From Leuctra nigra (taxonomy: Eukaryota; Arthropoda; Insecta; Plecoptera; Leuctridae): a DNA stretch of 64,000 nucleotides. Positions 1 through 11,168 of this stretch are shown here, piece after piece. The notes under the pieces were generated by a model, which saw only the letters and a list, made by a program, of their open reading frames with translations, was not told where the DNA came from and made no database searches. Position 1 is the stretch's first letter. Every line of letters begins with the position of its first letter. Location of the stretch: assembly GCA_934045905.1 (NCBI GenBank), contig OW203768.1, positions 26,689,060 through 26,753,059 of the forward strand. Reading direction: 5' to 3'. The translations under genes and the position numbers were made by a program.

Positions 1-111
1 TTTCAATTTCTCTTTCTTCCTCTTTTTTCATTTTCATCAATACATCCCTCCACTTATCTTCATCTTCCCACCATCTTCCAGCTCCACTTCCTCCCACTTA
101 AATCCTTTTCT

Positions 112-114
<3 letters not shown>
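1..114. other. Pyrimidine-rich low-complexity stretch
   Basis: On the given strand this is almost entirely C/T with short runs of cttc and tctt. I see no gene. It lies just beyond the simple-repeat tail of the minus-strand LINE. Confidence 0.6.

Positions 115-177
<63 letters not shown>
115..177. repeat. (TA)n microsatellite, probable LINE tail
   Basis: An uninterrupted alternating TA tract of about 63 bases. It begins about ten bases after the stop codon of the minus-strand LINE ORF, so it may be the element's simple-repeat 3' tail. A very short 3' UTR followed by short tandem repeats is typical of RTE-type LINEs. Confidence 0.85.
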
Positions 178-180
<3 letters not shown>

Positions 181-187
181 GAGTATT

Positions 188-1094
188 TTACAGCACAGGC
201 CGTTTCTCACACCCCAATCGCCACCTCTCCTTGTCCATCCAACCATCTTCCAGCAAGTTTCTTCTCCCCATTGCCTCCTGTACATCTTCTTGCCATTCTC
301 TCGGCGGTCGGCCCCTTTTCCTCCTCTCTGGAGGGGTCCAATGCCATATCTTCAGGGGCCACCTATGGGGATCCATTCTTCTTAAGTGTCCATACCAGCA
401 CAATCTCCTTCGCTCTATCTCCTCTACCACTGTTTCTTCCTTCTTCATCCATCTCCGTATCTGTTCATTCCTAATATGCTCAATTCTTGACACCCTACAA
501 CTTCTTCTGAGCGCATCCATTTCAACCGCCATCAACCTCTCTTTATCCCTCTTCGTTACTTCCCAGGTCTCAGATCCGTATGTAAGAATACCTTGTACAA
601 TGCTGCTATAAATTCTATTCTTTGTAGGCTTCTGCAGTTGTTCAGACCACCACATCGAGTTCAGCTTCTGAACCGCTTGTCTTCCCTGGATTATCCGGCT
701 GCTAATATCTCTCCGACTACTTCCCTCCGATGAAAAAATAGATCCTAAGTACTTATACTCTCGGCACTCTTTCACTTCCTTCCCATCCACGTCCATGTCA
801 TTACCTTCTCCCCCTACCACCAAGTATTTGGTCTTGTCAAAATTGATTTTTAAACCCCATTTTTCGTATGTTTCTGATAATTTCCGCATCATATAATTGC
901 AGTCGTCCTCGTCCAATGCAACCACTACTTGGTCATCAGCAAAGAGAAGGGAATGCAGGTAATCTCCATTCACAGGCACACCCATCCATCTACACTTGGC
1001 TTGCCATTCTTGCAAAACCTTATCTATATAGATTTTGAATAGAGAAGGTGAGAGGCAGCACCCTTGACGCAAACCATTCGTAATCTCGAAGCTA
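188..1094 (-). pseudogene. LINE reverse transcriptase, C-terminal half
   Basis: This segment carries the second half of the RT: the GLRQGCCLSP block, the catalytic FADD box (LLFADDQVV) and the thumb region. A C-terminal tail follows with CWYGHLRRMD and a basic, proline-rich RRKRGRPP stretch near the end. The tail matches the style of the truncated LINE copy at 8724-9086, so the two are related. The frame is open from the inserted element to the stop. Alone it lacks RT motif A and the endonuclease, which lie beyond the insertion at 2107-4057. It is a broken gene as it stands. Confidence 0.85.
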
Positions 1095-2106
1095 CACTGT
1101 AAAAAAAATCGTAATTTTGCATAGACAATGTAGCGTATAAATATACAATCATGTATATGTTTTTTCAAATTACACTGACAATATTGGTAATTTGAGTTTA
1201 GTGCTACATAGTATCATTTAAATTATCATGAAAGTTGTACATTTTAAACGAAATTGTTGTGTTAAATAAACACAGGCTCAGAAGAGTAAAATATAATAGT
1301 CCAGTTGCAACTAAAATATCATACAAAGTTTGTTTTTCTACCTGAACGCGGTAGCCCTCTTACTAATGATCACGGATGTCAACTGACATCTCCACTGAGC
1401 CGGCAATTAGACAGTGACAGGAGATAACTTCACAGGTATACATCCGCTGTAGTTTTAACAGTTCGATGTATGGTATTTTATTTCACGTCTATAATGACGG
1501 TAAGTAATATTGAGACATAACTTACAAACTAATGAAATTCATAAACTCTATTATCATTATGTTCATAAATCATGAAAATTAATTTTGCCCACAAACACAA
1601 CTTTCTAACTCAACTGATCGAGAACAGTTTCAACCGCTCTGTTCCCTACTTGGCGCCGTGGTCCCGGGGTTAGCGCTATGAGGTTCAACACACAAGATCG
1701 CAGGTTCGAGGCCGGTTGGGGTGAAATAATTTATATAAGTGTACTGATCATACTTAAAATTGTCTATGTATTTCCGTTTACAGAAATGAAATCTGATTAA
1801 AACTGGTTGAGTAATCAATAAAAGTTAAATTTTAGTTTTTCAATTATCCGTATCTTCCATGAAAAAATACCATACATGTTTATGTTATTTTAACAGTTCG
1901 GTGTATGGGTATAATTAACGGTAAATACCTGGATTTTATGCATCGACAATGTCTTGCTAAATATTCATATCTGTCTGTGAAAAAATACCATACATGTTTA
2001 TGTTATTTTAACAGTTCGGTGTATGGTAAATTTTACCTCGAATGAGCGTGAGACTGAAGATGCCATATACATTACATGTAAAATCACACAGAATTTTTTT
2101 AGAGTG
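1095..2106. mobile_element. Non-autonomous DNA transposon with TA duplication (Tc1/mariner-like ends)
   Basis: The element is bounded by TA on both sides (1093-1094 and 2107-2108). Its ends are inverted: it opens with CACTGTAAAAAAAA and closes with TTTTTTTAGAGTG, whose reverse complement opens the same way. No transposase ORF is visible. Inside are two near-identical copies of a roughly 48-base segment (about 1859-1907 and 1977-2025), a partial third near 1453, and a tRNA-like stretch near 1652-1724. The boundary is well supported because excision with one TA restores the interrupted LINE frame. Superfamily assignment rests only on the TA duplication and end sequence. Confidence 0.8.
1652..1724 (+). 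repeat. tRNA-like (SINE-type) segment inside the transposon
   Basis: A Box A-like stretch (TGGTCCCGGGGTTAGCGC) is followed about 40 bases on by a Box B-like GGTTCGAGGCC, with tRNA-like spacing. I could not fold a convincing full cloverleaf. It may be a SINE head carried inside the DNA element. Confidence 0.45.
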
Positions 2107-4057
2107 TACTGGACATGCGATTTCCTACTTTCACTACACTCCTCTGTCCTTCATACAGGTCTCTTATGGTGTCCACATATGCATGAGGAATAGTGCTGTA
2201 GTATAACACCTCAAACATCCTTTTTAACGGCACTGTGTCATACGCTTTTTCTAGATCTACAAACACCAAATGAGTCTCCCTGCCTCTCGCTACCCTTTTT
2301 TGCACTAGCTGCCTCAAGGTGAAAATATTATCCACACATGAGCGCCCCGCTGTGAAACCGCACTGTTCTTCTCCAATGGTAACTTCTTGCTCCAATCTAG
2401 TCTTTATAATACGCCCATACAATCTTCCAATAGATGCAGTTACGTTGATTCCTCTATAATTATGACAGTCCGTTCGGGATCCTTTCTTGTAGATAGAGTT
2501 CATGTATCCAACCTTCCACTCTTCTGGTACATGCTCAGCGTCAATCAAGCATCTATTAAAGATGTCTTGTAGGATTTCTATGACTCCTTCTGGACTATTC
2601 TTCACCAATTCTATTGAAACATTTCCAGGGCCTGGTGCTCTCCCATTCTTTGTGCGTCTCAGGGCTTGGTAAATTTCTCTCTTGGTTATTACACCAATTG
2701 CTACATTCTGCCTCTGCCTTGGTATGATATTCCACCCTTGCATGTACTCATTCCGATCTTCGTTTAACATTTTCTCGTAGTACCCCCTCCACTCTTCTAT
2801 CCCAATCATCTGTACCTTGGATTTATATTGCGTGTCCTGCCTCAAATCCTTAATAGTCTTCCATGCTTCTCTAGCCCTAGTACCTCCTATATGTCTATCA
2901 ATTTCATCGCACCTTTTATTCCAGGTTTCATTTCTTGCTTTAACAACTGTTTTTTTTACTTCTCTGCTCGCTCTTGCATACTGCTTCCTATCCTCTCTAT
3001 CCTGACTCACCAACCACTTCTGATATAGCTGCCTTTTCTCTTTTATGATGTTTTCTACTTCTGTGTTCCACCAGTACACCGTCCTTTCCTTAGACTCCTC
3101 TTCCCCGAGTGCTTCACTCGCCGCTTCATGAATCGCTCGTTTCATTCTGCTATAACTCTGCTCTATTGTCTCATTCTCCCCTGCTTGGCTTAATTTCTGT
3201 GCTAGACGTAACTTATACAGAAATCTGATAGAGTCGTCTCGCAACAGGTGTAACTTATACCTCTTTCCCTCGACTCTTCCCTGGTCTGGTTGTTGCATCC
3301 CCGTTGTAGCATGATGTCTGTATTTAATCCAAACTCTGGCTTTTACAAACATGTGGTCCGTGCCACATTCAGCCCCTCTAACTACTTTTACGTCCATAGT
3401 CTTGAGCTCTGATTTTTGTCTCATTATCACATAGTCTATAATCGATCTCAAGTTTCTCGTCGGTTGCATCCAAGTGTACTGATGAATTTGCTTATGCTGA
3501 TAGAATCCATTCATTATCTTCAAATCCAATGCACCACACAGTTCTATTAGTCGCTCTCCGTTATCATTCACAACATTCTCCCCAAATCTTCCAACCACCA
3601 GATCATCTTCCTTCCTTCCAGTTCTTCCATTCAAGTCCCCCATTAGCAGTATTTCCTTTCTACTACTAACTTGACTCAAGAGGGTGATGAGGTCATTTTC
3701 AAACGCATCCTTAACTGCCTTGTTAGAATCGTCCGTTGGTGCATAAGCAGCAACAACAACCAAACAGTGACCCCATATCTCCATCTCCACTTTCATTATC
3801 CGCTCAGAAGTCTCCTCCCAATTCTTGATAAACTTCCTAAATTTCTTGTTTACCACAATTGCTACACAGGCCTTCGCCCTTCGTTCTTTTGCGACCCCAC
3901 TGTAGAAAAACAGATACTCTCCAATCTCCTCACTACCTCTCCCTTTCTTCTTTACCTCCGTCAGAGTGGCAATATCTATGTTATACTTCTCTAATTGCTG
4001 GAAGACTTCATGTTGTTTGGTACTTATCCCCTGAATGTTCCATGTTCCAAAATTCAA
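2107..4057 (-). pseudogene. LINE ORF: endonuclease and N-terminal reverse transcriptase
   Basis: The frame starts with an exonuclease-endonuclease-phosphatase domain: NFGTWNIQG, then TLTEVKKKG, YAPTDDS, the LLMGDLNGRTG block and a C-terminal GTDHMF. A linker leads into the RT with KNGRAPGPGN, YRGINV and motif A in VFVDLEKAYDTVP. It breaks off shortly after VKVGNRMSS where the TA-flanked element is inserted. The first displayed codon is TTG, not ATG, and the open frame runs further upstream, so the true start is uncertain. Homologues are often annotated in insects as craniofacial development protein 2-like, which is a misnomer for this LINE domain. Confidence 0.85.
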
Positions 4058-4340
4058 GGTCCGTTTTCTTAGCTTTGTTCGTCTATAAGGTTTTCCGTCC
4101 GTTGGTTTCCGAGGCTTATCGTTGGGTTTCTTAGCATTGTTCGTTTTTTACTGAGATAAGGGAGTTAGCCTTATGCCCAAACCCCCAACCTGGAGGACCA
4201 GCATTTTCTGTAGGGGTTTGTTCCCTTAGCCGATTGGCCCCAGTTTGAATGCGCCGGGAACTCGCATGCACCCTCTCCCGTCTGCTATATGACATGCATC
4301 CATTGCATGCCATACATTGCCCAGCGGTCACGCGACTCAT

Positions 4341-4676
4341 GTCTTCGTGGACGTGGGAGTAGGATTTGATGGTATAGGTTAAAACCCGCGGGCATTTCTC
4401 GGAGTTTTGGTACCGTCTAATCCTCGGCTGATTAGACGACCCCCGAGACCCTTTTCCACCCTTTGACCGCTCTTTTCTCTTTATACTATCCTTAAACTGG
4501 TCACTCCATCTTCCTCACGATCTTCAAACTCTTCGTTTTCTTCATCCAACGCTGTCAAACGATTTTAATTGTGTTCCGTACTTGGTGTTGCTCTCTTTGT
4601 CTTGGTTTCTGAACTTTCTAACTTTAAGTTAAAATAATTTATTTTTAAAGATTGTGATCGATATTGATTAAAAGAG
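4341..4676. other. Unassigned sequence, probable LINE 5' region
   Basis: There is no supported ORF. A short inverted motif occurs (ctaatcctcggctgattag at about 4419-4437). It is probably the 5' flank of the RTE-like LINE, but I see no boundary or target duplication. Confidence 0.4.
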
Positions 4677-5241
4677 CCAGTTCCAGTTGACTAACGTCGA
4701 CGGGAGTACATAAACTTTGTGACGTAAACATGTTGAATGTTGTTTTAAATACAACCGTCCACAATCGACGTAAACGGCGACGTGCGACGGCGACGGCTAC
4801 GTAATGATGGCGAGACTTGACCAAGATTCAACATTTTGACGGAAGATCAACGTAGACCGCTCGCATATTACTCAGGCATCCAATCAGAAGTTATCACTAC
4901 CTACTTGATATTTTAGTGACTACTTTCAAATCCGGAAATAGTAAAATTAGAATCGTGGTTTTATTTATTATAACGACAGTTCAAATCAAATAAGAGGACG
5001 TTGTAATGGAAGAAATTACATGAAAATTTAAAGCCAATTAAAATTTTAAAGACAAATCACGGCCAACTATAATCAGCTATCTACAAATCAGGGCCTCGAT
5101 GTATGTAATATTTTTCACCTAAGTGCTTTGAGTTTTCATAACGTAACGTAAGTAATGTGGATAGCATGATTGTTTACGTCGTCCGTTTACATTTACGTGT
5201 GTACGTACTCCCGTTGTTGTCACGTCAATTGGAACTGACCT
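4677..5241. repeat. Foldback/MITE-like element
   Basis: The left end (cagttccagttgactaacg then cgacgggagtac) is matched in inverted orientation at the right end (gtactcccgttg then caattggaactgac). The arms are about 60 bases and imperfect. No ORF lies inside. A clean target duplication was not found. Confidence 0.65.
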
Positions 5242-5501
5242 AACTCTCTTAGTGCCAGCACTATTTTATGCATATGCGAAGAATGCCAAGCCATATTTAC
5301 ACTTTCTTGAGAGTTAGAGTAAAATATTGATAATTTCGCATGTATTTCACCAAAAGTATTGCATTTTTTACATGGTGTTAAAAGGATAATGATCACTTTG
5401 ACAAAATTTCGGTCCATGAATATTTTTTGAACTTGTCATTTTTTGGGATTTTATTGATAAAAACATTTAATGGTTTTATTTATCAATTTAACGATTGATT
5501 A

Positions 5502-5537
5502 ACGAGAATCGAGGTATCCAACACACCAGCCGTTGGG
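5502..5537 (-). repeat. 5S rRNA-like fragment (SINE3 remnant?)
   Basis: Read on the minus strand this resembles the 5' part of eukaryotic 5S rRNA (ccaacggctggtgtg then a ttctcgt block). It also resembles the longer 5S-like sequence near 23870-23960. Only about 36 bases are recognisable. Confidence 0.35.
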
Positions 5538-6490
5538 ATAAAAGACAGTTCCAAAGACATTATGAGGAGGGAGATTTAAAATACAAAAAATCCGATATAG
5601 GATGCTGGCACTAAGAGATGCATGTTGTTTGAATGCTGACAGGATTACGGAATGATGATGGAGATGACATTCAGAATCCAAACGAATCTGGTCGTCAAGA
5701 ACACGAAATACAACAAGAGAACTGCTCCATTCAACAACATGACGATACCTCTCTTCTGGCTCGACTATGTGAGTTTGTCATAACATTCATTGGCATATCC
5801 AAGAGGAACAGTATGGTAACCCACGACTAGGGCGTCGGGATTTCATCCAGGGCAACAGGGTTTGAAATAGCGGTGAAATGGGGATGTTGGTGTGGAATGA
5901 AAGACATGTTATGGAATAATGGAATTCAGTTACGGCGTAAATACGATGTTGTTTTTTGTCATTGAATCAATCGGCCACTACGAATTTCAGAGCTGCCACA
6001 AAAAATAATTGTAATCTCGATCTGTTTGGAAGGATGATACAAGTTTTAACAAACTTCGGTTATCTCAGATTCATCCAAATGTGACTTATAGCGTTCTTCC
6101 CCGGTACCTTTCAATTATTAGAAAAGTTAAAAGTTAGAACATTTTATAACAACTTATTTTTTTTTAGGATAAAAAGAAAGAAAGTTATTATAAGATGTTC
6201 TAAAGTTTTCATTATATCCACTAGGCAATGTTGAGCGCCGCAAATTATTATCTATCTACCCTATTTATCCGGCGATGATCTAACTTTGCATTACCTCCAC
6301 TAGACGTTGCATGAGCTGCCGACTTATCTGACAACTCTCGTCTACCACCTGCTCTTCGTTCTACCCGTGATGCAGCGGGCAATCGTCTGCGTCATGGCGT
6401 CTCTCGGCGTTGCCATGGTGATCGTTGCTATGGGCAGCTACGTGATGAGGATAAGGCGTGGAAAAGGGCGGTAGAGTTAGAGAGAGTTAG

Positions 6491-6520
6491 GGGGGGGGGG
6501 GCATACCGGGGGGGGGGGGC
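6491..6520. repeat. G homopolymer runs with duplicated catacc
   Basis: Two runs of about ten G separated by gcatacc, with the same catacc string repeated after the second run. This looks like a slippage-prone local duplication. Confidence 0.6.
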
Positions 6521-7369
6521 ATACTCTTGGCATACCGGAACATTGACTCTTATGGCTCGAATCTCTGTTTTTGTTGTATTTTTCGCGTTCAGACCATTTT
6601 CGGATGGCAAAACCGGATCAGAAAATGTTTTCCACTAATACCGTAGCTATACCATACGGTTAACTAATTATTATTTTTATGATGATCGGTCAAATAGTGA
6701 GATCTGTTAGCACACACATTTGGCAAAATAGTGCAAAATGTGATACTAATTTTTCCTTTGGCAGTCTTATAGGAAATTTTCCGCTCTTTCATAATTTCGA
6801 TATTCTCAAAAAATCGGGCAGCCATTTTGGGCTCCAGGGCTGTCCAAAGTACCAAAAAGAGTGTATTTCAGTGAAATTATAATACTTTTGTCAATTTATT
6901 GTTCTTGTATAATAAACGATGTGTCAAGAAGGTTCGATAAAAAATAAAAATTCTGAGTCTAACCAAAGTTGTATTTATTCAAGAAATTAAAGATGTCGGC
7001 GGGTAAGCTCTAAAATGACCGCCAATTTTAGGGAATTTGTGCTTCAAGGTTGCAGTTGTTTAGTTGGTTCATATTATGGACTTTTAACTTAAAAATCAAT
7101 GGGTCACGAAATTAACCCTTTGGGGGGTGGGGGGTGGAGACCTAAGGGTTTCGATATTTGTACAATAGCCCACACCATCTAGAGAAAAATTGTTCCTTGC
7201 ACATACTAAAGAGAATGTGCTCCATTAAAAAAAAAACGAGAACTCAAAATTATGCCGCCATCTTGGATAAAAAGAGTTTATTTTTAATTTTTCGTAAAAG
7301 TAAGTAAGTTTTATAAGCACCACGAAAAAGTTTATTTGACATTAAATATAGCCCTAATACTAATGATTA

Positions 7370-8155
7370 AATTTGAAATTTGCATTTTTTCTGTATCTCC
7401 AACCGTTCTCATTGCAATTTCATTTGTGTATTGATAAAACGTCTCAAAAGAGGGAATTTTCAAAATCCACTAATAAGCTGTTGTACACTTTTCTTGTCAG
7501 GCCACACATTGAATATCGAAGTGTTGTCTGGAGTCCCTACCATTCAACGAAAATTAAATGCTTAGAAAATGTTCAAAGCGATTTATTAAAATGCAGTATT
7601 TTAAGTTAGGCATTCCGTATGACAATTCCTCTTATAAGTCTTACTGTTTTAATAATAGGTTTTTAACATTGGAAGACCGGCGGCGTTTTAGTGACATGGT
7701 TTTAATTTTAAATTATTGATTGGTTTTATCGATTTTTCCCGGGTTGAACAGTACAATTTCAATGTTCCTAGGCTGGTCTCTAGAAGCCAGCAGTGTTTTA
7801 GGGTTTCAGCCAGGAGGATAGATGTTTTGAATATGCTGCTATCAATAGACTTCAATCATCCATCTTCAATGACCATCTTCACTTAAATAGTAGCCTTTAT
7901 ATAAGTTTTAATTCTTTGACATCGTTCAAGTTGCATCTCAGATATGTGATATTTTAACTTTTAACTTTTAATTTGTAAAGTTTTAAAACTTGACTTCGAT
8001 CTGTGATGTAACTTAATTGAACTGTGATATTTTGTTAGTTTTTGTGTGTTATTTATTATCTTGCCTATTGCAATGTATTTTTTATGTGTTTATATTATAT
8101 TTGTACTTGTGGGCGTCAGCCCGTTACAAAATAAAGAATTAATAATAATTTAGCA
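7370..8155 (+). pseudogene. LINE 3' fragment (RT C-terminal remnant)
   Basis: One frame at 7439-7609 reads like the C-terminal region of non-LTR RTs (LLYTFLVRPHIEYRSVVWSP). The frame then shifts and related fragments follow (SYCFNNRFLTLEDRRRF). The segment ends with an A-rich AATAA-type tail after gtgggcgtcagcccgttac. It is a dead 5'-truncated copy inserted in the loop of the foldback element. Confidence 0.65.
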
Positions 8156-8620
8156 TGTAATGTTCGTCCAGAAGGCGGTGACTCTATACCTTTGCAGTGA
8201 ACAAAGGATGACCAAAATAGCAAATTTATCATGATTTTTGAGCTGTTGAGCACAAAATAACGATAAATAAACGCGTCTCATTCAAGATGGCGACATAATT
8301 TTGGATCTTGTGATTTTTTCGAACAGAACACAGTTTTATTAGTATATGCAAGAAATTATTAGTCCCTATCTACTATCGTTTATTTTACAGATATCGAAAC
8401 ATTTAGGTCTCCACCCCTCACCCCCCAAAGGGTGAATTTCGTGATCCATCAATATTTAAGATAAAGGTCCATAATGTGAACCTACGTAAGCAACTGCAAC
8501 CTTGAAAAACAAATTCCCTGAAAATTACTTTAATTTTAGAGCTTATCCACCGACATCTTTAATTTCTTGAAAAAAATACAACTTTGGTTACACTTAGAAT
8601 TTTTATTTTTTTATCGTGCA

Positions 8621-9242
8621 CTCGACAATTCATAAAACGGTATTTGAACGAAACAGATTGGCTGCTGGTCAGGTTCATTGACAATCAATCCTTGTTATTA
8701 TTATTATTATTAAAGCAGATTGTTTACAGCACTTCAGGCCGTATTCTGCATCCTAAATGCCATTTATCTTTATTTAAGAAGTCTCCATCGCGAAGACCTC
8801 TTCTTCTCATGGCAGTGTCAACTCCTTCTGCCCACCTCCTCCTTGGTCTTCCTCTCTTTCTTCTTCTTGACGGTACCCATGACCAGGCTCTCATTGGCAA
8901 TCTTTCATCTGGCATCCTTCTCAGATGGCCATACCATAAGAGTTGCTTCATCTCTATGTAATCCGTCCGTGATGTCTCCACTCCCATCATTTCCCGTATA
9001 CGGTCGTTCCTCACATGGTCGAGTATCGTAACCTTGCAGCATCTTCTCCAGTACCCCATCTCCATTGCTCGGACTCTTTGTGCCATTCGGGAAGGATATC
9101 AATCCTTGTTATTATCAATATAATCAGAGCTCACCTACTAGAGGTAGATGTCGAGTAAGTACAGACTTCATCAGATGATGCCATCACATTTTTTTCAGAC
9201 AATCCATTTCTTTCAGATGCCGTTTAATGAATTGTCGAGTGT
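8621..9242. mobile_element. Small inverted-repeat element inside the foldback arm
   Basis: Its ends are inverted: gcactcgacaattcat on the left against atgaattgtcgagtgt on the right. It interrupts the right arm of the larger foldback, whose homology resumes at about 9243. Most of its interior is a later LINE fragment with its own target duplication. Confidence 0.65.
8702..9097 (-). pseudogene. 5'-truncated LINE insertion with 18-bp target duplication
   Basis: A minus-strand frame (9086-8724) encodes the extreme C-terminus of an RTE-like LINE: LLWYGHLRRMP then RRRKRGRPRRRW and a closing RPEVL. It corresponds to the C-terminus of the LINE at 188-1094. The 3' end has a (TAA)n tail. The insertion is flanked by an exact duplication, atcaatccttgttattat, at 8684-8701 and 9098-9115. 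That is strong evidence for target-primed reverse transcription of a short 5'-truncated copy. Confidence 0.9.
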
Positions 9243-9470
9243 ACCTTCCTGGTACGTCGTTTATTATATAAGACCAATAAATTGACAAAATTATTAGGTA
9301 TAATTTTCTGAAATACACTCCTTTTGGCACTTTGGACAGCCCTGGAGCCCAAAATGGCCGCCAGATTTTTTGAGGATATCGAAATTATGAAAGAGCGGAA
9401 AATTTCCTATAAGGCTATCAAAAGAAAAATTAGTATCACATTTTGCACTATTTTTGTGCTTACATCCTTC

Positions 9471-10080
9471 ACTAAAATGGTTTCATCAGAAAATTGATTT
9501 GTATATATTTATCTATCTATATCTAAATCTTCTATCTATCTATATCTACAGGCATCCTGCGTGAGAAAAGGTTGCCATGGTAACCTATATAAAGGTATAG
9601 GGAATAAACAAATCTGACAGCGGCATTCCAAAGTTCATGTTTAGAGTGATTACATAATGAAAGAAAGATATTTAAGTGAGTACATAGTTAATAATGATAC
9701 GAAATATTTATTCTTACACATTTCAAGTTAAATATTTATCTGAGAAATATGATTTATCTATTATTTATAATTTGAAATCTTAGTTGTATGAATACTCTGA
9801 TGATGTATATATATTTTTTTTTCTTTGTTAATCAGGTAATTATGTATTTTTTCTCTTTTCTTGTAAATTGTTTAAACATTTTTTGTATCCACTTATTTTC
9901 TTTAATTTATAATTCTACAGAAAAGCCGTTTGGCTAAGTGGAAAACGGAATGTATGTATTTTTGTGTGTTTACGATAATAAATTATAATAACAAAAAAAA
10001 TGACTTGTCAAAATTTCAAATTGATCAAATCCACCAATCGAAAGATTTTTTTTTAAAATTTTGAACCAATCACAGGCTCC
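9471..10080. other. Unassigned AT-rich sequence with a short tetranucleotide repeat
   Basis: A degenerate tatc/tcta repeat lies at about 9507-9552. The last part (about 9900-10000) ends in an A/T tail after gataataaattataataac, resembling a retroelement 3' end. No coding sequence is supported. Confidence 0.4.
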
Positions 10081-10082
10081 CG

Positions 10083-10215
10083 TTAAAGAACGATCCCAGG
10101 GACCACATAGATTACGTTAGTAGTGCAAAATTTCAGATCGATTAGTAGAGCGGTTTGACCTGGGCAGTGACAACAAAAAAAAACAAAAAAAAAACAGAGA
10201 AAGTGCCATAAGAGT
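10083..10215 (-). repeat. Dispersed repeat R1, partial copy
   Basis: The inverted counterpart of the segment at about 14280-14430. Shared strings include ggtttgacctgggcagtg, aaatttcagatcgatt and agtgccataagagtac. A poly(A)-like run of caaaaaaaaa corresponds to the gtttt run in the plus-strand copy. Confidence 0.7.
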
Positions 10216-10552
10216 ACTAAATACCAAGAGGTATTTAGATGTTCTCTTTTGATTTCTCCTTTTACGATTTCACACGATTTCACACAAACAGTCCGTGAGA
10301 ACGGCACAATTATCATTGTGAAGGAATAATTTCCTATCCTCACTTGAGGCTGCGTTTTTTTTATCTTTTTATAAAAGAAAGTTTATCTTCATTTCCAAAA
10401 TTTCACCTATGTAATGTGAACACCTCCTTTCTTACTTCACTTGCACCTCCTACTTTCTATCACCATCGTAATTAAATAAAAATAAATATCTATAAATTAG
10501 CAACGTTTTATTAATACAAATTCCATAACTATATCGCATAAATATATTACTG

Positions 10553-10740
10553 CTCGGTCCGTCCCCATTCCGGCCTGGCCTTCCCACCAGTGCTGGACTC
10601 CCCCGGATCGGGCCCGTTAGGTCGACCCCCTCCTCATGTCCTGCACTGATGATCAACAAAGTTTAATGTAAAAATTAATGTGCGCAATGTAACCTCGTCG
10701 TTGACGCGCCGTTAAACTATAATAATCTAATCTACTGTTC
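10553..10740 (+). repeat. Dispersed repeat R2, 3' part
   Basis: It shares ggtccgtccccattccggcc, ccaccagtgctggact, gggcccgttaggtcgac and the terminal gacgcgccgttaaac-taataat with the copies at 13808-14250 and 33885-34335. The conserved end with a TAA-type tail suggests a LINE 3' end or SINE. Confidence 0.75.
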
Positions 10741-10839
10741 TTTCTTTTCACTTTTGGTTTAAGTTGTTTTTATTTAATCTGACAGATTGATATTGTATTA
10801 GATTGTATTAGATTATTCTTAATTTATTGATTTTTGAGC

Positions 10840-10880
10840 CTTGAAAAGGACAAGAGGATTCTTGTCGAAACGTCGGCTGC
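10840..10880 (+). ncRNA. Degenerate hammerhead-ribozyme-like motif
   Basis: It has the layout cttgaaaa, a perfect six-base stem (gacaag/cttgtc), then cgaaacgtcgg. The GAAA strand of the core is intact but the CTGATGA strand is degraded. It is adjacent to a diverged SINE segment, like the PLE ends at 41.6-48 kb. Confidence 0.4.
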
Positions 10881-10899
10881 ATTAAACTACCTACACAGC

Positions 10900-11010
10900 A
10901 TATACCGTTGTAATGATTTCTACTATACCGGGCGGCTGTGAAAATATCCATGAACTACCGGAGCTCAAATCCCACCGGAGGTCAAATCTTTTAAATTTGC
11001 AGTTTGTAAC
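10900..11010 (+). repeat. Diverged SINE-like copy
   Basis: The stretch gagctcaaatccc, gaggtcaaatctttt and aatttgcagttt parallels the Box B and following region of the tRNA-Ala-like SINE at 48136 (gttcgatcccc, ggcaaatctttt, aatttgcagtt). The upstream tRNA part is too diverged to fold. Confidence 0.5.
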
Positions 11011-11168
11011 GGTTTGAATTCGGCGCTGGCGCCAACGTCATGTCGTAACCATTAGCCTGCATTTGTACCCTTATTTGGAGGGTCGCCAAGAGCTGAAAAG
11101 ATGACATGCGCAATGGTCAATGATCGAGTTCGCTGATCGGCATTCTCTTTCTCTGGCTTACCATCGTC

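Larger units (their letters stand above)
178..4340 (-). mobile_element. RTE-like non-LTR retrotransposon, interrupted by a TA-flanked element
   Basis: A minus-strand LINE with an apurinic-like endonuclease followed by a reverse transcriptase in one long frame, a very short 3' UTR and a (TA)n tail. The coding frame is cut by a 1012-bp insertion. Removing the insertion and one copy of the TA duplication gives one open frame of about 951 codons. Upstream of 4057 the same frame stays open for about 31 codons without an ATG, up to a stop near 4150. A second frame (4131-4340) begins with ATG and may be the real N-terminus displaced by a frameshift. The single ORF, short 3' UTR and simple-repeat tail suggest RTE, but I could not run a clade assignment. 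Confidence 0.8.
5242..6660. other. Unassigned intergenic sequence
   Basis: I see no credible coding exon. Two features stand out: a 5S-rRNA-like fragment near 5502-5537 and G-runs near 6491-6520. Confidence 0.5.
6690..9470. mobile_element. Large foldback element with nested insertions
   Basis: The left arm (about 6690-7325) reappears inverted in the right arm (about 8205-8620 continuing at 9243-9466). Shared landmarks are the gcaaaatgtgatactaat end, the ggctccagggctgtcc block, the ccctttggggggtggg run with its complement, and the gccgccatcttgga block. A truncated LINE sits in the loop. A smaller inverted-repeat element, itself holding a LINE fragment, splits the right arm. No transposase was seen. 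Confidence 0.75.

Noticed and set aside
188..4057. Cellular craniofacial development protein 2 gene
   Set aside because: The endonuclease domain is followed in frame by a reverse transcriptase; the name is a known misannotation of LINE ORFs.
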